Assembly (NCBI GenBank): GCA_963924555.1
Contig: OZ004582.1
Span: 7,254,001 to 7,318,000 of the forward strand
Reading direction: 5' to 3'
From: Crambe crambe
Lineage: Eukaryota > Porifera > Demospongiae > Poecilosclerida > Crambeidae
Length of the DNA stretch: 64,000 nt
The stretch's first letter is position 1, and each line of letters starts with the position of its first letter. Under the pieces are notes generated by a model that was not told where the DNA came from, made no database searches, and saw nothing but the letters and a program-made list of their open reading frames with translations. Positions 23,232 through 33,000 of this stretch are shown here, piece by piece. Both the position numbers and the translations under genes were made by a program.

Positions 23232-26200
23232 ATGGAAGTAACAAAATTACTCCTTTTCATTCAAATATTAGTGTTGAGTACTCCAATACAGAGTACTAAC
23301 TATGTGAAGTCAAACAATTCCTCACTCCACAACTGCCCTGGATCATGTCTCACCTTGGATGAGTATATCAATGACAGCACAAGATATTTCACAACGGGAT
23401 CAACATTCATCTTTCTGCCAGGCATTCACAGCCTACAAAATGCGTTGAATATTTCAAACATATCTAATATAATCTGGAGGAGAAATGATAGCATACCAAA
23501 TGATGTGATAATCTTAAGTGCTGGTAGTCTCCATGGTTTTAATGTTACTAATTTCACCATTGAAGGACTGAACTTTGTAAAATCAACAAATGTTCCTATT
23601 TTTGCTTTCATAAGAAGTGCGATTCTGCTATCCAGTTTAGTGTTCCAAAGTAACACTGGTAATATGGCAACAACAGAGAGAGCAGTCCAATTGAATCACT
23701 CAAACATCACAATCATCAATACTTCCTTTGAAAGAATCAAAGGAGGAGCAGTCAAGGCCACAGATCACTCCACTCTGACTCTGATAGATACTGCTTTTAT
23801 TGGAAATGAAGTACCAAAAGGACGTAAGAATGGTGGAGGAGCAATATACTGTGCAAATAGTACCATAAATATGACAGGGAATAACTTTCTTAATAACAAC
23901 CGTGCTAACTGGAAGGGAGGAGCAATATACTGCCGATATAGTACCCTAACTATGACGGGGAATAACTCTATTAATAACAACCGTGCCACCAGGAGGAGGG
24001 GAGGAGCAATATACTGCCGATATAGTACCATAACTATGACGGGGAATAACTCTATTAATAACAACCGTGCCTATTCATCTGGAGGAGCAATATACTGTTA
24101 TAATAGTATCATGACTATGATGGGGAATAACTTTCTGAATAACAACCGTGCCATCAGGAGGAGAGGAGGAGCAATATACTGCCAAAATAGCACGATACGT
24201 ATGACAGGGAGTAACTTTATTAATAACAACCGCGCCAAATCAATTGGAGGAGCAATATACTGCCGATATAGTACCATAAGTATGACATGGAATAATTCTA
24301 TTAATAACAACCTTGCCAATTCATCCGGAGGAGCAATATACTGTAATAATAGTATCATGACTATGACAGGAAATAACTCTATTAATAACAACCGTGCCAA
24401 TTCATCTGGAGGAGCAATATACTGTTATAATAGTACCATAACTATGACGGGGAATAACTTTCTCAATAACAACCGTGTCACTAGGAGGAGGGGAGGAGCA
24501 ATATACTGCCGATATAGTATCATATCTATGACAGGGCATAACTCTATTAATAACAACCGTGCCAATTCATCTGGAGGAGCAATATACTGTTATAATAGTA
24601 CCATGACTATGACGGGAAATAACTTTCTCAATAACAACCATGCCACTAGGGGGGGAGGAGCTGTGAGGATATGGAGAGGGTTACTTATGATTACTGGAAT
24701 TGCAAATTTCTCTTACAATGAAGCAAGCACAGGAGGAGCTTTGTGCTTAAGCGAATCACATGCATTAATCAATGGAACAGACACCAATTTCATAAAAAAT
24801 AATGGAGAAAATAGCACTGTGACATTCAATGGGTCTATCAATTATTCAAACCATCAAGGAGGAATTGTTTCAAAGAATAGCTCAATAGAGTTCTATAACA
24901 ACAGTGCACTCACCATTGGAGGGGCGATTAGCTCAGAGGGTGGGACTTTATCCTTCAGGGGAAGCACCTCATTCATCAGCAATAAGGTTCAAATAGATGG
25001 TGGTGCATTATATGCATTCAAAACAGAAGTTGCATTTTATGGTACTGCAAATTTTTCATCCAATTCAGCACAAAGTGGTGGAGCTATGTATTTGATGAGT
25101 GGAGCAACTTTGTTTTTAGCTTCAATCCTTAATATGTCTCACAACAATGCCACTGACTATGGAGGAGCAATATTTCACAGAGACATTGTCACACCTATTC
25201 AGTGCAATGAAAGGATGAATAAACCCAAAGAGTTTCCTAACTGCTTTCTGCAGTTTGACAGCAGAACACAGCAAGCACAAATAGCCATAAATTCATACCA
25301 TGATTCAGCTGGTAAAGGTGGTAACTTTTTATATGGTGGATTGCTGGACATGTGTCGGTTAAAAGGGGATTATAAAGTAGAGAGTTCACCTTATGATTAC
25401 TTAATGAGTAAGGGATACATACGAATAGTATCACAAGATAATACATCATCAACTGAAGAAATAGAATCTGAACCGTTACAACTGTGTTTCTGTCATAACA
25501 ACTCCTTTCATCAAAAATGCAGCAACATGAAAAGTATAGAAATTCAAAGAGGTCAAGAATTAGATGTGTCCCTTGTAGCTATCGGTCAAGGAGGGAGCAT
25601 TGTCCCTACAGATATAACAGCACTGGGTAAAAATATCAGACTCAGAAACAATCAAACATTACAAATCACTTCTCGGCAGTGTTCAAATCTACGATACTCT
25701 CTTTACTCAAATTCTGATTACGGAGAGTTGGAATTATATCCAAATGGTCCTTGTCGTGATATTGGATTACCTAAAGCAGTTCTTCAAGTGACATTGCTAC
25801 AATGTCCAGATGGGTTCAGGCAAAGCGATGAAGAGTGCGTTTGTGATAAACGACTGGAGAAATATTGTGTTCAGTGCATTATTGGGAAAGAAAATAATTT
25901 CATAAAAAGGAAGGAAACTGATACATTTTGGATGAGCTTGTTAAAGAGTGCAAATCATTCTTATCTAGGCCTAATCTTGTACCATTCTTGTCCAGCTGAC
26001 TACTGCACCTCAGACACAGTTGATATACCTTTGGATAACCTAGACACCCAATGTGCCTCTCATCGTACTGGAGTGCTATGTGGACAGTGTAGTGATAACT
26101 ATAGCCTCAAGCTTGGCAGTTCAAGATGTGGACAATGTTCAAATCACTATTTAGGTCTATTAATCCCATTCGCATTGGCTGGAATAATCCTCGTAACTTT

Positions 26201-27302
26201 CTTATCAGTTTTTAGGCTGACGGTTGCCTATGGAATGATCAACAGTTTGATACTCTATGCTAACATTGTACAAGTCAATAGAAGGCTATTTTTCCCTACT
26301 GATGCTGTAAATGTTCTGACAGTCTTCATAGCCTGGTTGAACCTTGACCTAGGAATAGAGACATGCTTTTTCAATGGACTCGATGCATACATGCAAACTT
26401 GGCTTCAGTTTGCTTTTCCATTTTACATCTGGATCTTAATTGGTTTGATCATTCTCATTAGCAGATACTCAATGACAGTGTCTAAATTAATAGGGACTAA
26501 CCCCATTGCAGTCCTAGCTACACTCCTATTAATGTCATACAGCAGGATACTGCAAGTGATCATAGATGTTTACACATTCGCTTCCTTGGATTACCCTGAT
26601 GGCAAAAAAATAGCATGGTGGAAAGATGGCAATGTTCCCCTCTTATATCCAAAGTATCTCCTCCTTGTAATGTTCACTTCACTAGTCATCATTTTCTTCT
26701 TTCTTCCTTACACCCTTCTCCTCTTACTTGGACCCTGTCTTTATCGTATCTCTGAAGGAAAGTGCAGTCGTTGGTTGAACAGGATCAAACCACTACTGGA
26801 TTCTTATTATGCCCCATACAAGAAAAAGAGTCGCCACTGGACTGGATTTCTCTTGCTTGTTCGCTGTGCTCTCTACAGTGCAGTCACATTTTCCACCAGT
26901 CATGTCAATTACAGCTTTGTTACCATTATAATAACTTTCAGTGGAATTTTGTTAATAAACTGGAGCTCTGGGAAGATATACAACAGAATGTGCATAAGTC
27001 TCATTGAAAGCTCTATATATGTGAACCTCATTCTTTTGTCAGTTCTTTCTCTAACTCCTGCAAAAGAGACTGGACTGGTCTATGCACTAATTGGAATAGT
27101 GTTTGTCACTATGATTGGCATCATATTTTATCAGTTTCAACATCTCTACTTGAAAAAGGTAACTGGCAAGATGAAGAAAAAGATATCCCACATTCTTCAA
27201 AGGAATAGAATAGAAACGGTCAATGATATATCACTCACTATATCACCACAGAATGTTTCACCAACTGTAATTGAACTACAAGAACCTCTACTGGAGAATT
27301 GA
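23232..27302 (+). CDS. PBT family gene C: beta-helix repeat, multipass membrane protein
   Basis: Single open exon of 1356 residues with the same layout as gene A: signal peptide (identical first 20 residues), Cys pair in NCPGSCLTLDEY, 10 GGAIYC coils, the GGALCLSESHALINGTD and GGALYAFKTEV coils, Cys-rich juxtamembrane block, first hydrophobic segment at about residue 972, some 8-10 membrane segments and the tail ELQEPLLEN (Gln replaces the Arg seen in the others). The coil order differs from A and D, and one coil carries MTW in place of MTG. The cytosolic stretch before the tail is shorter and lacks the FRMKFIACMKRK segment of A and E. AATAAA poly(A) signals lie at 27588 and 27604. Confidence 0.85.
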   Translation: MEVTKLLLFIQILVLSTPIQSTNYVKSNNSSLHNCPGSCLTLDEYINDSTRYFTTGSTFIFLPGIHSLQNALNISNISNIIWRRNDSIPNDVIILSAGSLHGFNVTNFTIEGLNFVKSTNVPIFAFIRSAILLSSLVFQSNTGNMATTERAVQLNHSNITIINTSFERIKGGAVKATDHSTLTLIDTAFIGNEVPKGRKNGGGAIYCANSTINMTGNNFLNNNRANWKGGAIYCRYSTLTMTGNNSINNNRATRRRGGAIYCRYSTITMTGNNSINNNRAYSSGGAIYCYNSIMTMMGNNFLNNNRAIRRRGGAIYCQNSTIRMTGSNFINNNRAKSIGGAIYCRYSTISMTWNNSINNNLANSSGGAIYCNNSIMTMTGNNSINNNRANSSGGAIYCYNSTITMTGNNFLNNNRVTRRRGGAIYCRYSIISMTGHNSINNNRANSSGGAIYCYNSTMTMTGNNFLNNNHATRGGGAVRIWRGLLMITGIANFSYNEASTGGALCLSESHALINGTDTNFIKNNGENSTVTFNGSINYSNHQGGIVSKNSSIEFYNNSALTIGGAISSEGGTLSFRGSTSFISNKVQIDGGALYAFKTEVAFYGTANFSSNSAQSGGAMYLMSGATLFLASILNMSHNNATDYGGAIFHRDIVTPIQCNERMNKPKEFPNCFLQFDSRTQQAQIAINSYHDSAGKGGNFLYGGLLDMCRLKGDYKVESSPYDYLMSKGYIRIVSQDNTSSTEEIESEPLQLCFCHNNSFHQKCSNMKSIEIQRGQELDVSLVAIGQGGSIVPTDITALGKNIRLRNNQTLQITSRQCSNLRYSLYSNSDYGELELYPNGPCRDIGLPKAVLQVTLLQCPDGFRQSDEECVCDKRLEKYCVQCIIGKENNFIKRKETDTFWMSLLKSANHSYLGLILYHSCPADYCTSDTVDIPLDNLDTQCASHRTGVLCGQCSDNYSLKLGSSRCGQCSNHYLGLLIPFALAGIILVTFLSVFRLTVAYGMINSLILYANIVQVNRRLFFPTDAVNVLTVFIAWLNLDLGIETCFFNGLDAYMQTWLQFAFPFYIWILIGLIILISRYSMTVSKLIGTNPIAVLATLLLMSYSRILQVIIDVYTFASLDYPDGKKIAWWKDGNVPLLYPKYLLLVMFTSLVIIFFFLPYTLLLLLGPCLYRISEGKCSRWLNRIKPLLDSYYAPYKKKSRHWTGFLLLVRCALYSAVTFSTSHVNYSFVTIIITFSGILLINWSSGKIYNRMCISLIESSIYVNLILLSVLSLTPAKETGLVYALIGIVFVTMIGIIFYQFQHLYLKKVTGKMKKKISHILQRNRIETVNDISLTISPQNVSPTVIELQEPLLEN

Positions 27303-27587
27303 TGCATCGTTATCACACTATGAACTAAGCTAGCTACTACATGCGCACCTTTCTTCAAACAGGCACACCCACAGCATCCTACATACTCCTATGTACGTAG
27401 CTATATCATCGAATTTTTCACTTAATATTTGTTTATATAGCCTACAAAGTATTATTATTTGTTGTTGTTGTTGTTGTTTTTTTGTATAAGCTAACAAAAA
27501 AAAGTCTCCTCCTTGCACTCATGTTACATTATGTAGTATATATCTACAAGTAGAGCAGCATTATGTACAGTTTGTATTACATATGTT

Positions 27588-27609
27588 AATAAAGTTTATT
27601 CAAAATAAA
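27588..27609 (+). terminator. Candidate polyadenylation signals of gene C
   Basis: AATAAA at 27588 and again at 27604, about 290-300 bp after the stop codon, following a T-rich stretch. Confidence 0.5.
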
Positions 27610-27661
27610 ACAGAGAAGTAGCTAGGGATGGCTGTGTGCGGTTCAAAAAAGTTCAGCAACA

Positions 27662-27820
27662 AGAGAGTGAACTTCAGTCAAGTAAAACCCTTTACCCATC
27701 ACCAACTATGAGCCAACCATTCCTACTTCACTCCCATGATGAGATATAAAGGGAGTGAAGTAGGAATAGTTACCTCATAGTTGGTGATGGGTAAGGGGTT
27801 ACTTGACTGAAGTTCTCTCT
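27662..27820. mobile_element. Long near-perfect hairpin (foldback element)
   Basis: The left arm 27662-27735 and right arm 27751-27820 are reverse complements of about 70 bp with a few mismatches and small indels, separated by a 15-bp loop. It sits exactly where the gene C 3' flank meets RING fragment 2. Either a foldback-type element or a scar of the duplication junction. I see no coding capacity. Confidence 0.75.
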
Positions 27821-29420
27821 CTGGTCTGATTCCAATCCTGGTAATTCGCAACCTATTCGTCCTAGTCTCAATCTTGGTTCCATGCCTATGATAAGAGAAC
27901 ATAATTCCACTTCTTCTCCTCCTCGTCCTCCTCCCAATGGAACTACACTGAACAGTTCTCCATCGCACCAAACAGTGTCCGGATCACATAGCCCTCCTCC
28001 TACTCAGGCTGAAGTCATTGTAGTGGACAGCGATTCTGACTCAGACGAGGTACATATATACAGTAAAATTTCATCCAAGAGTTGGGGTTTTAAGAATATT
28101 TGGTATAAAGGTTGCCTTAGCCCCACCATGGCCAGTTGGGTCAGTTCAACTTCGTCCTCTAGTAGACAGCGACCTCCGCACCACCCACACCCTCATCTCC
28201 CCAGAGCTTCCAGCCTGCTCATGGTGGACAGGATCAACGACAGCGGAGGAATGCCCAATCTCATCAGTTTTCCCCCGTGACCCTAGCCTCTCCCTCTACT
28301 GTACCTACTGTGGCTGATGTACAGATGCTGGATAGGTAAGTGTATTATTCAAAGTTGATTCATTAAAGATTGCATATTCATCTGTCATTCAATACCTTAT
28401 CAATACATACTTGACCTTTCAATGGAAAGACTTTTGGAACCAGAATAGAAAGTCTTAATTAGAGGAGTATCCTCATTTAATAAAGCAATATGGGACACAA
28501 ATGTAGTGTCGTTTCTGATTGTTCTTTTATCTTGTTTGTTTTTTGTTGTGTTTGTTTGTTTTGTATTGTTGTTTTTCATTTCAGGGAGTCCACATTGAGG
28601 GGTTCCATTCTATTACTCTGTTAGAGTGTGTTTAGCAAGGGATGAAACCATAGCAGTACCTTCAATTGTGGGGAACGAGAGCCCCACATTACAGTGTGGA
28701 ACCCCTTCGGCAACATGGGATTCGGAACTTTTGAGGTATGATCATTGAAATACTACATACTGCAGGGTTCTTCCCACATTGATTGACAGTGACCATTTTG
28801 GCCACCCTTGGCTATTTCAGCCACCACTCATTATAATAACAGTAGGCTTGTGTACTAGAACCTGGTCCCATCAATACCAAGTTGATGTTGGGACCTGGTA
28901 CCATTGGTCCCAAGTTGATTTGGGACCTGGTCCCATTGGTCCCAAGTTGATGGTCCCATCGGTCCCAAATTGATGACGGGACTTGTCCCATCAGTCCCAA
29001 GCTGATAATGGGACCTTGTCCCAAGTTGATGATGGGACCTTGTCCCAAGTTGATGATGGGACCTTGTCCCAAGTTGATAATGGGACCTGGTCCCAAGTTG
29101 ATGATGGGACGTGGTCCCAAGTTGATGATGGGACCTGGTCCTTCGGTCCCAAGTTGATGTTGGGCATGACAAATAAAATTTTGGCCACTCACTCAAGAAT
29201 CCTGGGCAGAACCCTGCGTACTACATATCAGTGATGGTTTGCATGATCATCTAGAGGGACACCCATAGTCTTATATTATAACAAACAAAAGGCTGGGTCC
29301 CATCATTCAGAGAGAATATTATCCACTACCATTGATGCATTGTTCACATGTATAATTATAGGGTCACAAGACTTGTCCTATTTGTCGTGTTGAAGTCAGA
29401 ACTACATAGCCATTGCCATA
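27821..29420 (+). pseudogene. RING ligase fragment 2: patchwork of exon copies
   Basis: In order: 27821-28075 matches the end of the large exon (about 9110-9370), including [13 protein letters not shown]. The next intron is mostly deleted, so that 28126 resumes at the MASWVSS codons. 28130-28335 matches the 9653-9864 exon with a frameshift near 28200. 28585-28620 matches the following intron end. 28685-28736 keeps only the 3' third of the 10218-10368 exon. 28855-29160 is the 24-bp minisatellite. 29280-29402 is the last exon, ending in TAG. The exons with the pre-RING helix and the first RING half are missing. Confidence 0.88.
28855..29160. repeat. 24-bp minisatellite, third site
   Basis: About a dozen copies of the CCCAAGTTGATGATGGGACC-type unit inside RING fragment 2, at the position of the parental intron array (10479-10640). 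Confidence 0.92.
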
Positions 29421-29439
29421 GGGCTAGTAATGTTTATTA

Positions 29440-30070
29440 GTGATTTATTCCACTTTGTATAGTATTGTCACTAGCTATTGTATTAATAGTTTTGTATCAA
29501 GCAAATGGATTCTGATAATTATAACTTAACTGTTCGCTTTACCCGCTAAGTTTTACATCGGCAGAACCGGGATATCAATGACAATGGTTCTTTAATAGGT
29601 AAGTTAGGTAGCTACTAAACTGCAGGATTAGCTAACATGTGCCCCTTGGTATTCAGCTTCAAAGTTGCCCCATTCCTAACTAACATGACTGGAGTAGTAC
29701 ACATCATAGGAAGTGCTGCAAACATGGTTGTCCGAATGTAAAATCCATATTTGGATTGCAATAAAAATTTGCATCTATTGAGGAAAAGCCGCATATCTAT
29801 CCAGGAACAACCTCAAGTTTGCAGAGCTGTTTTTAGATTTTGCATCTTGATCTCAAATGACCACACATTCATATTTACTGATTAATAACACTTGGGAGTG
29901 AACTGAACCAGTTGTTTGTTATTGTATATCAATCCCCAATGTATATTACCCTGTTGATTTATTCCCTTAAAATGATGTCATCAAAACAACTGGCAATCTT
30001 GTTATAAAAATGAACGTTTGTCTGACAGAGTAGATTCCATTTTGCTTGTCCACATATACAGTGACTTAGA
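29440..30070 (+). promoter_or_regulatory. Leader module of PBT gene D
   Basis: Close copy of the gene A leader, with donor GTAAGTTAG at 29599 and acceptor CAGTGACTTAG just before the ATG at 30071. It holds an extra patch at 29760-29860 (GAGGAAAAGCCGC, CAGGAACAACCTCAAG) related to the flank DNA at 17270-17340. Confidence 0.55.
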
Positions 30071-33000
30071 ATGGAAGTAACAAAATTATTCCTTTTCATT
30101 CAAATATTAGTGTTGAGTACTCCAATACAGAGTACTAACTATGTGAAGTCAAACAATTCCTCACTCCACAACTGCCCTGGATCATGTCTCACCTTGGACG
30201 AGTTTATCGATGACAGCACAAGATACTTCACAACAGGATCGACATTTGTCTTTCTGCCAGGCAATCACAGCCAACAAAATGCTTTGAATATTTCAAATAT
30301 ATCTGGCATGATTTGGAGAGGAAGCGATAGCAGATCAAATAACATGATAATCTTAAGCAGTGGTAGTCTCCAATGTTATAATGTCACAAACTTCACAATT
30401 GAAGGACTGAACTTTATCGGATCAACAAATGTTACCATTTTTGTTTTCATAAGAAGTGCAATTCTGCTATCCAGTTTAGTATTCCAAAGTAACACTGGTA
30501 ATATGGCAATGACAAGGAGAGCAGTCCAATTAAAGCGATCAAACATCACAATCATCAATACCTTTTTTGAAGGAATTAGAGGAGGAGCAGTCAAGGCCAC
30601 ACATCACTCCACTCTGACTCTGATAGATACTGCTTTTATTGGAAATGAAGTACCCAAGAGTAGTGGAGGAGCAATATACTGTGCTTATAGCACCATAAAT
30701 ATGACAGGGAATAACTCTATTTATAACAACCGTGCTTACTGGAGGGGAGGAGCAATATACTGTAAAAATAGCACCATAAGTATGACAGGGAATAACTTTC
30801 TTAATAACAACCGTGCATACTGGAAGGGAGGAGCAATATACTGCCGATATAGTACCCTAACTATGACGGGGAATAACTCTATTAATAACAACCGTGCCAC
30901 CAGGTGGAGGGGAGGAGCAATATACTGCCGATATAGTACCATAACTATGACGGGGAATAACTCTATTAATAACAACCATGCCAATTCATCTGGAGGAGCA
31001 ATATACTGTTATAATAGTACCATAACTATGACGGGGAATAACTCTATTAATAACAACCGTGCCACCAGGTGGAGGGGAGGAGCAATATACTGCCGATATA
31101 GTACCATAACTATGACGGGGAATAACTCTATTAATAACAACCTGGCCAAATTGTCTGGAGGAGCAATATACTGCCGATATAGTACCATGACTATGACGGG
31201 GAATAACTCTATTAATAACAACCATGCCAATTCATCTGGAGGAGCAATATACTGTAATAATAGTATCATGACTATGACAGGGAGTAACTCTATTAATAAC
31301 AACCGTGCCACCAGGAGGAGGGGAGGAGCAATATACTGCCAAAATAGTACCATAAGTATGACAGGGAGTAACTTTATTAATAACAACTGTGCCAAATCAA
31401 TTGGAGGAGCAATATACTGCCGATATAGTACCATAAGTATGACATGGAATAATTCTATTAATAACAACCTTGCCAAATTGTCTGGAGGAGCAATATACTG
31501 CCGATATAGTACCATGACTATGACGGGGAATAACTCTATTAATAACAACCATGCCAATTCATCTGGAGGGGCAATATACTGTAATAATAGTATCATGACT
31601 ATGACAGGGAATAACTTTCTCAATAACAACCATGCCACCAGGAGGAGGGGAGGAGCAATATATTGTTATAATAGTACCATGACTATGACAGGGAGTAACT
31701 TTATTAATAACAACCGTGTCACCAGGAGGAGGGGAGGAGCAATATACTGCCGATATAGTATCATATCTATGACAGGGCATAACTCTATTAATAACAACCG
31801 TGCCAATTCATCTGGAGGAGCAATATACTGCCGATATAGTATCATATCTATGACAGGGCATAACTCTATTAATAACAACCGTGCCAATTCATCTGGAGGA
31901 GCAATATACTGTTATAATAGTACCATGACTATGACGGGAAATAACTTTCTCAATAACAACCATGCCACTAGGGGGGGAGGAGCTGTGAGGATATGGAGAG
32001 GGTTACTTATGATTACTGGAATTGCAAATTTCTCTCACAATGAAGCAAGCACAGGAGGAGCTTTGTGCTTAAGCGAATCACATGCATTAATCAATGGAAC
32101 AGACACCAATTTCATAAAAAATAATGGAGAAAATAGCACTGTGACATTCAATGGGTCTATCAATTATTCAAACCATCAAGGAGGAATTGTTTCAAGGAAT
32201 AGCTCAATAGAGTTCTATAACAACAGTGCACTCACCATTGGAGGGGCCATTAGCTCAGAGGGTGGGACTTTATCCTTCAGGGGAAGCATCTCATTCTTCA
32301 GCAATAAGGCTCAAATAGATGGTGGTGCATTATATGCATTCAAAACGGAAGTTGCATTTTATGGTACTGCAAATTTTTCATCCAATGCAGCACAAAGTGG
32401 TGGAGCTATGTATTTTACAAGTGGAGCAACTTTGTTTTTAGCTTCAATTCTCAATGTGTCTCATAACAATGCCACTGACTATGGAGGAGCAATATTTCAC
32501 AAAGACATTGTCACACCTATTCAGTGCAAAGAAAAGATAAGTGAAGAGGATAACTGCTTTCTGCAGTTTGACAGCAGAACACAGCAAGCACGAATAGAAT
32601 CATACGAAAATTCAGCTGGTAAAGGTGGTAACTTCTTATATGGAGGATTGCTGGACATGTGTTATTTAGAAGGGGATTATGAAATTGAGAATTCATCTTA
32701 TGATTACTTGATGAACGAGGGATACATACGAATAGTATCACAAGATAATACATCATCAAATAAAGAAATAGAATCTAAACCGTTACGATTGTGTTTCTGT
32801 TATAACAATTCTTTTAATTATGATATTGACTGCAACATGAAAAGTATAGAAATTCAAAGAGGTCAAGAATTAAATGTGTCCCTTGTAGCTATTGGTCAAG
32901 GACAGAGCATTCTCTCTACTAATATAACAGCACTGGGTGAAAATATCAGACTCAAACACAACCAAACATTTCAAAACACTTCTCGGCAGTGTTCAAGTCT

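Noticed and set aside
13084..31887. Repeated minus-strand open frames such as LLLIELFPVIVMVLYRQY across the coil regions
   Set aside because: They are the antisense shadow of the GGAIYC coil repeats; the repeat unit simply lacks stops in that frame.
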